A stretch of 64,000 nucleotides of DNA from Asticcacaulis sp. MM231 (GCF_964186625.1 NZ_OZ075110.1:506285-570284), one strand, 5' to 3'. Shown: positions 17,112 through 27,650, numbered from the stretch's first letter. Made by a program: numbers and translations. The notes: generated from the letters alone by a model not told the origin.

Positions 17112-17390
17112 GGGTGGCAGCCCGGATGCGTCGCCTTCGTGCCTGTTCTCTAAATCCCGCCAAATCTTATGGAGCTGCGCAATTTGGAAAAGTGGACGAA
17201 TTGGAAAGGTTGCCAACAAAAATCGCCGTTATATCAAAGGCTTGCTAAATCCTAAGCTGAGTATCGTTACAACCGCAACCGTGTCGGGAAAAATAAGCTT
17301 GACAGCGATGTCAGGGGCATTTTACCAACTCCACATATAAAAATTTATTCCATGATAAAAATGGAAAGCCGCTTGCGGCATCGGGGGACT

Positions 17391-18221
17391 ATGCTCAATT
17401 TTCGACCACAGGCTTATTGGGACACTGGAATTGTGTCTGTCGCAAGCGCGCTGAGCGCACAGGATATTCGCGAGATCAACGCCAAGGTTGACCTTTATCT
17501 CGCGAACCATACCTACGGCGTGGTAAGGGAAGACGGAGGCGATAGCGTCCGCGCGGTGCATGGCTTGCATCTGGTGGACCCTTTCTTCGGATCGCTTTCT
17601 GAACGTCCAGATTTCGTCGATAGCGTCGAGGAAATCCTTGGCGGATCAGTCTACGTCCATCAGTTCAAGATCAATCTCAAAGTCGCCCGTTTCGGTGAGA
17701 GCTGGCCCTGGCACCAGGATTACATCTTCTGGAAGGAGCTGGACGGTATTGGCAGGCCCGACCTCGTCAACCTGGCGATTTATCTTTCAGATGCTGACAT
17801 TGACGCCGGCCCACTGCGGTTTTTACCGGGCTCCCACCATTGGGGGGATGTGTGTCAACGGGTGACACGAGACGCGGGGGCGAACGGCTCTGGGATTGAC
17901 AGCGACTGGCAATCGAATGTCGCACGGAACCTGACCTTTCAGGTGCCTGCGCCGGCATTGCAGACGCACTTGGCACAGGTCGCGCCGATCACCGCGATCC
18001 GGTCAGCCGGCGACGCTGACATCTTCCATCCCCAGCTCGTCCACGGGTCTGGACCGAACACCTCCGCGTTCGACCGAAGGCTTCTTATTATCACTTATAA
18101 TCGCACCGATAACCTGCCTGAGCTAGGCGCACGCCGGCGACCGGACTTCCTGTGCTCGCAAAGGTTTGAGCCTATTCGCCTTCCCACAAAAAAAGAAGTT
18201 TCAGAGGACGTGCGCATATGA
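17391..18221 (+). CDS. PhyH-type Fe(II)/2-oxoglutarate dioxygenase
   Basis: A phytanoyl-CoA dioxygenase-like enzyme, 276 residues. The facial triad is visible: WPWHQDYIFW (H108, D110) and FHPQLVHGSGPN (H218), with the 2OG-binding Arg in FDRRLLIITYNR. GPLRFLPGSHHWG is also typical. Such enzymes hydroxylate free or carrier-bound substrates. ATG 17391 is chosen because GGGGGA precedes it; in-frame ATGs at 17352 and 17361 lack a ribosome binding site and would add residues not seen in the family. The next gene overlaps by ATGA. A tailoring hydroxylation of the amino acid or acyl chain is inferred. Confidence 0.88.
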   Translation: MLNFRPQAYWDTGIVSVASALSAQDIREINAKVDLYLANHTYGVVREDGGDSVRAVHGLHLVDPFFGSLSERPDFVDSVEEILGGSVYVHQFKINLKVARFGESWPWHQDYIFWKELDGIGRPDLVNLAIYLSDADIDAGPLRFLPGSHHWGDVCQRVTRDAGANGSGIDSDWQSNVARNLTFQVPAPALQTHLAQVAPITAIRSAGDADIFHPQLVHGSGPNTSAFDRRLLIITYNRTDNLPELGARRRPDFLCSQRFEPIRLPTKKEVSEDVRI

Positions 18222-19552
18222 AGGCTCTCAAGCTTAAGGAACTGGTGAGCTACGGCGTCGGAGACGCCGGGCAGGCCCTAATCGGTACGTTGATCGGTTT
18301 CTATCAACTCTACTATTTCACGGACATTCTGAGGCTTCCGCTTGGCAGCATCGCGGGTCTCTTCATGCTGACCAAGATTTTGGACAGCGCGAGCTTTCCC
18401 CTGTTCGGGCTTATGCTTGATCGCGTTTCGGGCGGCGTCGGCGCCTTCCTGAAATGGCGTCTTTGGCTCGTCATACCGTTCTTCGTCGTCTCTGTGCTTT
18501 TGTTCACCTACGATCCCAATTGGAGCACCGAGTTCAGGATCATCTACGCCTACGCCGTCGTGAGCCTTTTCGTGGTCCTAAGCGCCCTGATTTCGGTCGT
18601 TTACACGAGCCTGGTGTCTTCGATCGCGACACAGGCCAGCGACCGCGCCAGACTGTCGACCGTACGCTTCGTGTTCGCCTTCGGCGCCAGCACGCTTGCA
18701 ACCTTCTTCATTAAATACCTGGTCGATTATCTCGGCGGGAAGACGGGCGGCGGTTTTCAGTCGGTGGCGTTTATCTTTTCGATTATGGCGACCGGCCTTC
18801 TCTATATCACCATGTCCGCGACCCGGAACCGGACCGTGGCGAGACCGGACGAACCTCCCCACGGTATCGGCAGCGCGTTCGCTATTGTCAGGAACCCGAT
18901 GTTTCTGGGCCCTGTCGTCGCGACCTTTTTCGCAGGGCTTTTTGTCGCCTTTAAATCGCAGATGACGCTCTATTTTATCAACTATGCCATGAACCGAGAA
19001 GACATCGGCAACTTCATGCTGGCGGGCGGTACGATCTCTTGCGCCATCGGCGTCGGCTTGGTTGGATTTGTCATCAACCGCATCAATCGGAAATCTCTCT
19101 ATGTTGTCCTGATGGCGCTCAACGCGCTTTTTGTCGGAGCGATCTATTTTGTCGACAGGTCCAATATCTACACCATCATCGCGTTCCATTGCCTGAACTC
19201 GGCCCTGGGCGGCGCATGCTCACCCGTCATCTTTTCCATCTATTCCGATGTCGTCGACTACCTGGATGAAACCTTGAATTTCAGGGCGCCGGCCCTGGTC
19301 AATTCGGTGGCCATGCTGGCGGGGCGCCTCGGCGGATCACTGGGCATGGTGCTTACGCCCGTGGGACTGGCCATATCTCAGTACCACCCCAATCAGCAGC
19401 AAACTTCAGGGTCGATCCTGGGAATCGCATTGATGTTCACGCTGGTTCCCGGCCTCTTCGCCTTCATTTCGGCCATGGCGATGGTGACCTATAAGCTCAC
19501 GAACAGGGCCTCAGAGGATATTTCGGAGCGACTTGCGGGGGAGGCCGGGTAG
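18218..19552 (+). CDS. MFS transporter, GPH (sugar/cation symporter)-like
   Basis: A 444-residue membrane protein with about 12 hydrophobic segments. It starts with ELVSYGVGDAGQALIGTLIG, typical of the glycoside-pentoside-hexuronide family (MFS_2). Its location between the dioxygenase (4-base overlap) and the synthetase gene (adjacent, no gap) ties it to the cluster rather than to sugar uptake. It may export the product or import a precursor; sequence alone does not say which. There is no periplasmic or fused domain. Confidence 0.85.
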   Translation: MKALKLKELVSYGVGDAGQALIGTLIGFYQLYYFTDILRLPLGSIAGLFMLTKILDSASFPLFGLMLDRVSGGVGAFLKWRLWLVIPFFVVSVLLFTYDPNWSTEFRIIYAYAVVSLFVVLSALISVVYTSLVSSIATQASDRARLSTVRFVFAFGASTLATFFIKYLVDYLGGKTGGGFQSVAFIFSIMATGLLYITMSATRNRTVARPDEPPHGIGSAFAIVRNPMFLGPVVATFFAGLFVAFKSQMTLYFINYAMNREDIGNFMLAGGTISCAIGVGLVGFVINRINRKSLYVVLMALNALFVGAIYFVDRSNIYTIIAFHCLNSALGGACSPVIFSIYSDVVDYLDETLNFRAPALVNSVAMLAGRLGGSLGMVLTPVGLAISQYHPNQQQTSGSILGIALMFTLVPGLFAFISAMAMVTYKLTNRASEDISERLAGEAG

Positions 19553-22500
19553 ATGGGGAGTGGGTCCAGAGCCAAGGTTGGCGCAACGACGATCCTTGAC
19601 AGCCTGATAGCGAACGCCGTGGCCAGACCCGATGATGTCGCATGGGTGTTTCCTCAGGACGTGCGCGAGCTTTCGAACGCGGCCCTGCTGTCAGAAGTTC
19701 GCAGGCTTGCGGCCGGACTCGCGCGCTTTTGTGAGCCGGGCGACCGGCTAGCCATCCAGCTCCCTCAAGGTGCGGATTACGTGCTGGTATTTTGGGCCTG
19801 CATTTATGCGGGAGTGATAGCCGTACCACTTTATCCCGGTTCCAAGCGTGACGTTAAGGCACGTCTGTCAGCGACGATCGCCGATTGTGGGGCCAAATAC
19901 ACAATGGTCGCTCAGGCCGTCGATCCCAGCCATCTAACGGTCCGGGACCTCCAGGGCAGCGCCGATACAGTGACTGAACCTTCATCCGCACACTCTGGAC
20001 TCGCCTATATTCAGTATAGTTCGGGATCGACCGGTGCGCCGAAAGGCGTGATGATTTCTCACGATAATATCCTAGCCAATGTCACTATGATCGCTGAGTT
20101 GGCGGCGGTGACATCGGATGACGTCTTTATCAGTTGGTTACCGCTGCACCACGACCTGGGGCTCGTAAACACCGTCCTGTTGCCGGCCTTTATGGGATGC
20201 AGGTCCGTGATTTCCACGCCTTTGTCGTTCATGCGCAATCCCCAATCCTGGCTTGGCCTGATGACGCAATATCGGGGAACCGTGTCCGGCGCGCCGAATT
20301 TTGCCTATCAGATGTGCGTCGACCGTATGCGAACAGGCGCGCTTGAGGGCCTCGATCTCCGTGCATGGCGCGTGGCTTTCAACGCTGCTGAACCTGTGCA
20401 GGTGGAGACGCTTCGCGCGTTTGCACAAGCCTACGAACCCGCGGGCTTCAGACGGGAGTCCTTCTTTGCTGCCTATGGGATGGCTGAGGCGACCGTTTTC
20501 GTGAGCGGTGCGTTCTGGAATCAATCCCAGGAGACAACCAACGCCCAAGGCGACAACGGCGGGGTGGTCGCGCATACCATCAATTGCGGAACCGTCCCTC
20601 CGGATGACCTGGTCGTGGTGGATGAGTCCCGACAGGTCTGTGCGGATGGGCAACGGGGAGAGATATGGATACGAGGCCGGCATGTCTCCGCCGGATACTT
20701 TGGCACAGACCAGGGAGAGGCCTCGCCCTTCGCCGTTTTCACTGCGGACGGTCGCGGACCCTTTTTCAAAACCGGCGACAACGGCGCGATCCTGGGCGGG
20801 CGTCTTTACGTCCTCGGGCGAATCAAGGAAATCATCATCCAAAATGGCCGTAATCTCTATCCAACGGATCTTGAGCATGTCGCGCACAACGTCCTTGCCG
20901 GGGACAAGCGTTTTGGCGTCGTCGCGGTCATTGGCAAGGCCTGGAAAGGGACTGAGGTTCCGCTGGCGGTTGTCGAGCTTCGCGACGCATCGGACGCAAA
21001 TGGGGCGGAGGACCTGCGCCGTGTGGCCGGTGCGGTCTTTGACGCACTCGACGTGGTGCTGTATGATGTTCTGACCGTTCCGGCCGGCTCCATACAAAGA
21101 ACCTCGTCTGGCAAGATCAAACGTGGCGAACTGCGCCGGATGCTCGAAGAAGGCCTTGTCGAGGGGCGCAGCCAGATGGAGCTTGGCGCGACCGGTACAC
21201 CTGACGCGAACACAGCCTATGCCTTTGAACCACGCCTGATCGAACTGGTGCAAACTCTTGCCAATGAGGAGGTTATCGACCCCAACAGGTCGCTGCTCAG
21301 CTACGGCCTGTCCTCCCTCCAACTGAGCCAGCTCGCCGTAGAAGCCGAGACGATCTCGGGCGTGGCTCTGGCGGCGCGAGACATATTCGAGACACCTACG
21401 GTACGGCATATCGCCAGACTGATCCAGGCCCGCTTGTCCAAAGACGTTGTCACCGCAACGCCCGCGGCGCCGATCGGCCTGACCTGCAATCAGCAGATGA
21501 TGCTTTCCGTCGATGTGTTGTCGCCCGGACATCGGGGCTACATTCTGCCGTTGGCGCTGCGACTCTCCGGAGATCTCGATCAGGCGCGCCTAGCGGCCGC
21601 CATGCGTCAGGTCGTTGCCCGCCATGACATCCTGCGAACAATCTATCCCTTGACGATAGAGGGCGTGCACAGCTCTGCCGTCTTGGAGACCGCGCTTGAG
21701 ATTTCTCAAGAAACCGTCCCGGAGGCATCAATTTCGGCGGCGGTCTGCGCGTTTGCCAGTCGTGCCTTTGACCTTGCCGCCGATATACCGGTGCGTGCGA
21801 AGATATTCAGCCTGGATGAATCTCGGGACATAGTTCTGGCGCTCGTCATTCATCACATCGCCGCCGACGGCTGGTCACTGCACCTCCTGGCGCGGGACAT
21901 CGTCAAGGCCTGTCTTTCGCTGGCGGAAGCAGGGCCTTGCGTGAGGTTCGATCCGCCTCAGATCGATCAGAACGTGGTCACAAGCAGCTTGGACTATTGG
22001 CGCGCGCATTTGGCCGGATTGCCATCGGTCCACAGCCTTCCTGTGGATGCCCCCAGGCAGTCGCATCGGGAGAAGAACGGTCGGCGGTATGATCTGGTTT
22101 TGCCGCCCAGGGAGGTCAATGCGCTGAAGGGTTTGTGTGCAGCGGAGGGTGCCACCCTGTTCAGTGGCCTTCATGCCCTCTTTGCCCTGGCCCTGGCGCG
22201 GGCAGGTAATGAACCGGACATTGTGCTGGGGACATTCCTCAGTGGCCGGGACCGCTCGGGCGACACGGTACGGATCGGTTTCCTTGCGGAGACGACCTTA
22301 TTGCGCACCCGGGTCGATCTGGGTCGATCACTGCGGGACGTCATAAGATCATGCCATGGCGTCTTGCAGGAGGCTCGGCGACATCCCGGTGTCTCTTACA
22401 TGGACCTGCTACGGGAATTGAAGCCTGCGCGCGAGGCCACCCACAATCCACTGTTTCAGGTTACGCTGAATCTTCATGACTATGCGTTCGATTGCCTCAC

Positions 22501-24631
22501 TGAACAGGAGGCAGGGAAAAAAATAAACGCGAAGCGATTGCCGGTGGATCTCGGTGTGACGCGATTCGACCTTGGCCTCGACGTCTATGCCGAAGCGGAC
22601 GCGATGCGCCTCTCGCTTGAATACGACGTCGACCTGTTTGAGGAGGCCTCGATCCATCGTTTGGCCGACTACATGTACGAACTGCTCCAGGCCGGTTTGG
22701 CGCAGCCGACCATTCCCACCGGGCTTTTGCGGGCCGGAGGGCTGCTTTCGTTTCCCGAAGCGGTCACGGAAAGAAGTTGGAGCAACCTTTATGACGCCTT
22801 CGATCGCGTGGCCCGTGAGAAGCACGAAGCGCCGGCAATCCGGTTCGCCGGGCAAACCTGGACATACGGTATGCTCGGTGAGGAGGTCGCAAGGATAGCA
22901 GAAGGACTGCGTGAAGGGGTGCGCGCGGGGGATCGTGTCATCATCTTCATGCGCCGTTCGCCGGCGTATATTGCGTCGCTTCTGGCGATCCTTTCCCTCG
23001 ATTGCACCTATGTTCCGATTGATCCCGACTTCTACCAAGACTCAATCGGCGCGAAGATCCGCCATATTTCCCCGGCCTTCGTGTTGGTGGATGGCCACAC
23101 TGCCGAGATGGTTGAGGATCTGAGCAACTCCGTAAAGTTGGTCAATGTGGCAGACCTCTCGCATCCAGCTTCTTTGTCAGTTCCGCCCGATCGAGGCGCG
23201 CAACATGCGGCCTATATACTGTTTACCTCGGGTAGCACGGGCGAGCCCAAGGCGGTGTCGATGGGCCATATACCGCTGCTCAATCTGATAGACCAAATTG
23301 CAAGCACAGCGGATTTGTCATCGCCTGTGGTTCTGAACTATTCGTCGATCGCCTTCGACATGCACTTTACCGAGGTGTTCAGCGCCCTTCTTCTTGGCGG
23401 TGTTGTCGTTCTGGCCGATGAAGCGACACGGTTGGATTCCTTAGGCTTGCTTAGGTTGGTAGCGGAGGAAGGTGTCACACTGCTAAACCTGTCCTATCCG
23501 GTACTTTGTGAGCTCGCGAGCGCATCCAATCAAAGCCGGATCGAACTGACGTCGGTCAATACGGTCTTCTCGACGGCGCAGCAGTTGAAGATCACGCCCG
23601 TGCTGAGGTCTTTCTTCCAGAGACATGGCCGGGCAAGACTTTATAATCACTATGGGCCGACCGAGACCCACGTGGTCACCATCGCCGCGCTGAAGGGGCC
23701 TTCGGAAGCCTGGCCCGACATTCCGGACATTGGTCAGGCAATCGGCGGTTGCCACTGCTTTGTCATCAATGCCTCCGGCACGCCGGAACCGCAGGGTATG
23801 GTCGGTGAGCTTTGCGTGGCGGGCCTGCCGCTAGCGGAGGGTTATTACGCCAATCCGACCATGACGGCCTCGCGCTTCATTTCCATATCTGACGCGTCAG
23901 GCAAGCCTGTGAGAGCTTACCGGACGGGCGACTTTGCTCGCAGGGCGCTTGATGAGAGATGGCAATATTTAGGCCGGAAGGATCACCAACTCAAGATACG
24001 GGGCTTGCGCGTTGATCTGCCGGATATCGAGGCGTCGATCCTGCAATGCACGGGTGTGTTGCAGGCGGCTGTGGTGGCGCGTGAGGTGGGCCAAGGCCAC
24101 CGCCTTGTCGCTTATGTCCAGCCAGCGGATATGGACGCGACCGCGGCTGAAGCATTGCCCGTTCTGATTGAAGACACGCTTCGCCGCAGTCTTGCCTCCT
24201 ATATGATTCCCGACATCTACATTCTTGTCGAGCGTTTCGACCTCAATCAGAACGGCAAGATCGACGTGTCACGGTTGCCTGCGGCCGCGTTTGGGGACGA
24301 GGTGTCCTTCGAAGGGCCGGCCAATGCGGAAGAAGCGTTTCTCTACAGTGTCTGGCGACGCGTGCTGGGGCATGACCAATTCGGGCGGCGGACCAATTTT
24401 TTCGAAGCGGGCGGCGATTCCATGGCGCTGATGTCGGTCAAGCGCGAACTCGATCTCCAGTTTGGCTTCGAGGTCGATTTGGTGGCCGTCTACGGTAGTC
24501 CTACCATTGCTGACCTAGCGTCCATTGGATCGCGACAAAGCGATGATCGTGACTGGCGCGGCCCGCGCCGGAAAAACCTGAACATACTCCGTCGCCAACG
24601 CGCGGTGCCCCAACGACAGTCCGGAGGATAG
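19553..24631 (+). CDS. fatty-acyl-AMP ligase / NRPS: FAAL-ACP-C-A-PCP
   Basis: A 1692-residue megasynthase beginning right after the MFS stop codon. FAAL 12-545: IQYSSGSTGAPKGVMIS (153-169), WLPLHHDLGL, GAPNFAYQM, AAYGMAEAT. ACP 557-627 with S588 in YGLSSLQL. C domain 640-1060 with intact HHIAADG (H767, H768, D772). A domain 1075-1580: FTSGSTGEPKA, NHYGPTET (1365-1372), YRTGD, and NQNGKID with K1569. PCP 1590-1660 with S1623 in FFEAGGDS. The FAAL loads a fatty acid onto the ACP, and the C domain joins it to the A-selected amino acid on the PCP, giving an N-acyl aminoacyl thioester. My reading of the A pocket is D-M-T-N-F-T-H-V-V-K, which I cannot assign. There is no thioesterase; the chain passes to the KS protein. 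Confidence 0.93.
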   Translation: MGSGSRAKVGATTILDSLIANAVARPDDVAWVFPQDVRELSNAALLSEVRRLAAGLARFCEPGDRLAIQLPQGADYVLVFWACIYAGVIAVPLYPGSKRDVKARLSATIADCGAKYTMVAQAVDPSHLTVRDLQGSADTVTEPSSAHSGLAYIQYSSGSTGAPKGVMISHDNILANVTMIAELAAVTSDDVFISWLPLHHDLGLVNTVLLPAFMGCRSVISTPLSFMRNPQSWLGLMTQYRGTVSGAPNFAYQMCVDRMRTGALEGLDLRAWRVAFNAAEPVQVETLRAFAQAYEPAGFRRESFFAAYGMAEATVFVSGAFWNQSQETTNAQGDNGGVVAHTINCGTVPPDDLVVVDESRQVCADGQRGEIWIRGRHVSAGYFGTDQGEASPFAVFTADGRGPFFKTGDNGAILGGRLYVLGRIKEIIIQNGRNLYPTDLEHVAHNVLAGDKRFGVVAVIGKAWKGTEVPLAVVELRDASDANGAEDLRRVAGAVFDALDVVLYDVLTVPAGSIQRTSSGKIKRGELRRMLEEGLVEGRSQMELGATGTPDANTAYAFEPRLIELVQTLANEEVIDPNRSLLSYGLSSLQLSQLAVEAETISGVALAARDIFETPTVRHIARLIQARLSKDVVTATPAAPIGLTCNQQMMLSVDVLSPGHRGYILPLALRLSGDLDQARLAAAMRQVVARHDILRTIYPLTIEGVHSSAVLETALEISQETVPEASISAAVCAFASRAFDLAADIPVRAKIFSLDESRDIVLALVIHHIAADGWSLHLLARDIVKACLSLAEAGPCVRFDPPQIDQNVVTSSLDYWRAHLAGLPSVHSLPVDAPRQSHREKNGRRYDLVLPPREVNALKGLCAAEGATLFSGLHALFALALARAGNEPDIVLGTFLSGRDRSGDTVRIGFLAETTLLRTRVDLGRSLRDVIRSCHGVLQEARRHPGVSYMDLLRELKPAREATHNPLFQVTLNLHDYAFDCLTEQEAGKKINAKRLPVDLGVTRFDLGLDVYAEADAMRLSLEYDVDLFEEASIHRLADYMYELLQAGLAQPTIPTGLLRAGGLLSFPEAVTERSWSNLYDAFDRVAREKHEAPAIRFAGQTWTYGMLGEEVARIAEGLREGVRAGDRVIIFMRRSPAYIASLLAILSLDCTYVPIDPDFYQDSIGAKIRHISPAFVLVDGHTAEMVEDLSNSVKLVNVADLSHPASLSVPPDRGAQHAAYILFTSGSTGEPKAVSMGHIPLLNLIDQIASTADLSSPVVLNYSSIAFDMHFTEVFSALLLGGVVVLADEATRLDSLGLLRLVAEEGVTLLNLSYPVLCELASASNQSRIELTSVNTVFSTAQQLKITPVLRSFFQRHGRARLYNHYGPTETHVVTIAALKGPSEAWPDIPDIGQAIGGCHCFVINASGTPEPQGMVGELCVAGLPLAEGYYANPTMTASRFISISDASGKPVRAYRTGDFARRALDERWQYLGRKDHQLKIRGLRVDLPDIEASILQCTGVLQAAVVAREVGQGHRLVAYVQPADMDATAAEALPVLIEDTLRRSLASYMIPDIYILVERFDLNQNGKIDVSRLPAAAFGDEVSFEGPANAEEAFLYSVWRRVLGHDQFGRRTNFFEAGGDSMALMSVKRELDLQFGFEVDLVAVYGSPTIADLASIGSRQSDDRDWRGPRRKNLNILRRQRAVPQRQSGG

Positions 24632-24632
24632 A

Positions 24633-27600
24633 ATGGCTTCTGCAGCGGATCTCGACATTGCTGTGATCGGTGTCTCGTGTGAATTCGGAGGCGCGTCAGG
24701 CCTCGATGAATATTGGCGTATGATCGCCAACCAACGATCGTTCATTCGTCAGCTCGATGTAGATGAGATGGAAGACCGGGGCGCCCTACAGCAATTCGGT
24801 GCCGAGGATGTCGTGTTTCGGATATCGCCGTTAAAGGACATCGCGATTTTTGATAATCGCAAGTACGGCATTTCCAATCGCGACGCGAATATCGTCGATC
24901 CGCAGCTGAGGCTCCTGCTCAAGCATGCCAGCCTGGCGTTACGCAACAGCGGCTACGACCCAGCGCTCTACTGGGGACAAATAGGCGTGTTCGGCAGCGC
25001 TTCCATTTCCATGGAATGGGCTTGGGAGGTTCGTGACAGCCTGGGGGCCGGAAAGACGATGGCAATCAGTGAAGTGCCCTATGTTGAACGCGACTTCTAC
25101 ATGACGCGTCTCGCGTATCACCTCGGACTTCGCGGACCGGCGATCCTCTTGAATTCGGCGTGTTCATCCTCGCACGTAGCGATCCATACAGCCATCCAGT
25201 CTCTACTGGCCGGCGATTGCGACATCGCGCTGGCCGGTGCTGGGTCGGTGCGACCTTTCTGGGCCGGCTACCACCATCAGGAAGGTGGGTTCTTCTCGCC
25301 GACAGGCGTCTGCGCGCCGTTTTCGGACGCCGCAGATGGCACCGTTCCAGGCGAGGGCGCCGCGTTTGTCGTGCTTAAACGTCTGGAAGCGGCCCGGGAA
25401 GACGGTGACAAGATTTTTTGCGTGATCAAGTCGACCGCGATCAATAACGACGGCAATCAGAAGCCAGGCTACGCAGGGCCGTCGGAGCGGGGCCAGGCCG
25501 AGGTCGTCGAGGCGGCATTGGCGGGCGCCAACATCTCGCAAGACCAACTGGTCTATATCGAGACCCATGGCACCGGCACCAGGCTTGGAGACCCCATCGA
25601 AGTGTCTGCGCTCAACCGGGCCCTGAAGCGCTGGGGTAAAGCCGACCGCATCCACATCGGTTCCGTCAAGGCGAACATTGGACATACGGATGTGGTGGCG
25701 GGGCTCGCCGGCCTGATCAAGGCGGCCCTCATCCTGCGTCACGGCGAAGTGCCTCCCGAAATGCCCATCGACACGCTCAATGACCTGTGCCGTTTCGAGG
25801 AGACGCCTTTCGACCTGGCGCAGATCGCGACCGAATTGCCCGAAAAAGAAGGTCCGTGCGCCGGGATCAGCTCCTTCGGCATCGGCGGGACGAACGGGCA
25901 TATTATCATTGAAGTCGGCCAAAAAGACTTCCCGCTGTCTTCACCGGTGGTGGAGGCGGGAACGCGGTTCGATGGCATCCTTCGCAAGCGCAATGCGCGC
26001 CGCACAGATCGGGCTTCCGGAGGCGCGACTATCGTCGAAGACGATTCCGGCGACGGTGCCGCCCCTGAAACGGAGACCATTCTCGCGATTTTGCGGGAGC
26101 ATGCCTCGAAAGCCGATATTTCGCTCAGCGCGCCCTTACAAGACCTCGGCATAGATTCCATCGGTGTTGTCATGATTACCGAGGAATTGGACAACCAGTT
26201 TGGCCACACGCTTTCGGCTGCGCGGTTCGCAGAGTTGACGACAGTCGCGGACCTGATCGATGCCATGCGATCACCGGAGGGGCCGACAACAGAAGGGGGT
26301 TCCGAACGGCCACCGACCGTCATTCAGGACGTCTTCCTGGAGGGCTTTCCGGAAAGTTCCAAGCTGACCCTCGGCCAGAACAGGTTTTTCTATCCCAAGG
26401 TCGCCAACCCGTCGTCAGAGATGTGCGCCTCGATCATGGAGCTGATTGGAACCGTTCTCCCCGCGAAGGTGAAAGCCGCCATCGCCAAGACAATATTGCG
26501 CCATCAGGCCTTGCGGTCCCGATATCTGCAAGATTCCACAGGTCAGTGGTCCGTGCACTACGACGACTATCCCGCCGATGGCTATTTCAGGCACGTCAAC
26601 ATGGGGCCGTACGAGACGTTTGATACCGCTGTCTATTGCGACACGGTCTTCTCGAATGTCGATTTCTCCTTCGCGCCGCTCTTCTTCGCTCACATGCTCC
26701 AATTTGAAGGTGGTAAGTGCCTGCTGATACTGTTTTCGCATAAGGTGATGCTGGACGGCACCTCCTTCAGACTAATGATGAACGATTTCGCGGCCTTCTA
26801 TCAAGACGAAAATCCCAACCTGCCATCGGCTACGCCGATTTCAATTTATGCTCAGTACCAGAACAACTGGTTTGAGACGTTCGACATCGAGCAGGACCGC
26901 GCCTACTGGCGACGGGACGAATGGGCACTTTGCGGCAATCTCCCGGTCGACCAGGAAGCCGGCATCGGGGGAAAAACCGGGGAGGAGACCGAAGCACGCG
27001 AATACGTGTCCGTTGACGACAGTGCCGCCCTGTTGAGCCGGCTGAAGGCGCACAGGGTAGGGCTGATGGATCTGATCCTCACCGCGGTGTCGACATTTGC
27101 AACGACCCAAGCCCGAAGCGATTGGACACAGATGTCCTGTACCTTTGGCGGCAGGTCGGATGTCCTGGGCGCTACAGGCCGCGACTTTTCCAGTACAGTC
27201 GGCTTGCTTGCACTGAACGGTCTTCTGCTGTTGCAAAAGCCGTCGGGGAAGACCGTGCTCGATCGGGTCGAGGATATGAAACACCAGTTGTCCGCCATTC
27301 CGTCTAAAGGACTGTCCTACTTCATCGGGTCCGATGCGCCGGTAAAGCTTGGTGTGGAGCGCGTGAACGTCGATAGCATGCCGTTGTATAACCGCGAGCT
27401 GACGGTCAATTTCCACGGCTACGAAGGTTACAACGTGCCGCACATCGAGACGGCTCAGGTGGTGCCTCTAAGCAATCATATTAACGTCCCGCCTGAATAT
27501 GACCGCTGGTGTCGTCTCGAACTTAATTTCGGCTTCGAAAACAGCAGATTCTACATCAGCTGCAAGTATTCCGGGGTTCAGTACCGGGGAGAAACGATCG

Positions 27601-27650
27601 CCTCTTTCGTGGCTGAAATCCGCAACGAAATCATGGCCTTACCGGAATGA
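24633..27650 (+). CDS. AT-less polyketide synthase with terminal condensation-like domain: KS-ACP-C
   Basis: A 1005-residue protein starting 2 bases after the NRPS stop. KS 8-430 has the full triad: C177 (NSACSSSH), H312 (ETHGTGT) and H351 (NIGHTD). ACP 475-545 with S509 in LGIDSIG. Residues 575-1000 form a condensation-type domain whose motif is SHKVMLDG (702-709): the first His of HHxxxDG is Ser, but the second, catalytically important His (703) and the DG are kept. There is no AT, KR, DH or TE. Malonyl must come from an enzyme in trans (for example FabD) if the KS elongates. The last domain is a candidate for chain release onto an amine or alcohol, or for cyclisation. Confidence 0.9.
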   Translation: MASAADLDIAVIGVSCEFGGASGLDEYWRMIANQRSFIRQLDVDEMEDRGALQQFGAEDVVFRISPLKDIAIFDNRKYGISNRDANIVDPQLRLLLKHASLALRNSGYDPALYWGQIGVFGSASISMEWAWEVRDSLGAGKTMAISEVPYVERDFYMTRLAYHLGLRGPAILLNSACSSSHVAIHTAIQSLLAGDCDIALAGAGSVRPFWAGYHHQEGGFFSPTGVCAPFSDAADGTVPGEGAAFVVLKRLEAAREDGDKIFCVIKSTAINNDGNQKPGYAGPSERGQAEVVEAALAGANISQDQLVYIETHGTGTRLGDPIEVSALNRALKRWGKADRIHIGSVKANIGHTDVVAGLAGLIKAALILRHGEVPPEMPIDTLNDLCRFEETPFDLAQIATELPEKEGPCAGISSFGIGGTNGHIIIEVGQKDFPLSSPVVEAGTRFDGILRKRNARRTDRASGGATIVEDDSGDGAAPETETILAILREHASKADISLSAPLQDLGIDSIGVVMITEELDNQFGHTLSAARFAELTTVADLIDAMRSPEGPTTEGGSERPPTVIQDVFLEGFPESSKLTLGQNRFFYPKVANPSSEMCASIMELIGTVLPAKVKAAIAKTILRHQALRSRYLQDSTGQWSVHYDDYPADGYFRHVNMGPYETFDTAVYCDTVFSNVDFSFAPLFFAHMLQFEGGKCLLILFSHKVMLDGTSFRLMMNDFAAFYQDENPNLPSATPISIYAQYQNNWFETFDIEQDRAYWRRDEWALCGNLPVDQEAGIGGKTGEETEAREYVSVDDSAALLSRLKAHRVGLMDLILTAVSTFATTQARSDWTQMSCTFGGRSDVLGATGRDFSSTVGLLALNGLLLLQKPSGKTVLDRVEDMKHQLSAIPSKGLSYFIGSDAPVKLGVERVNVDSMPLYNRELTVNFHGYEGYNVPHIETAQVVPLSNHINVPPEYDRWCRLELNFGFENSRFYISCKYSGVQYRGETIASFVAEIRNEIMALPE

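Noticed and set aside
19553..27650. Hidden AT, KR, DH or thioesterase domains in the two megasynthases
   Set aside because: I looked for GHSxG, GxGxxG-type ketoreductase and GxSxG thioesterase motifs in the expected places and saw none; the inter-domain linkers are too short.
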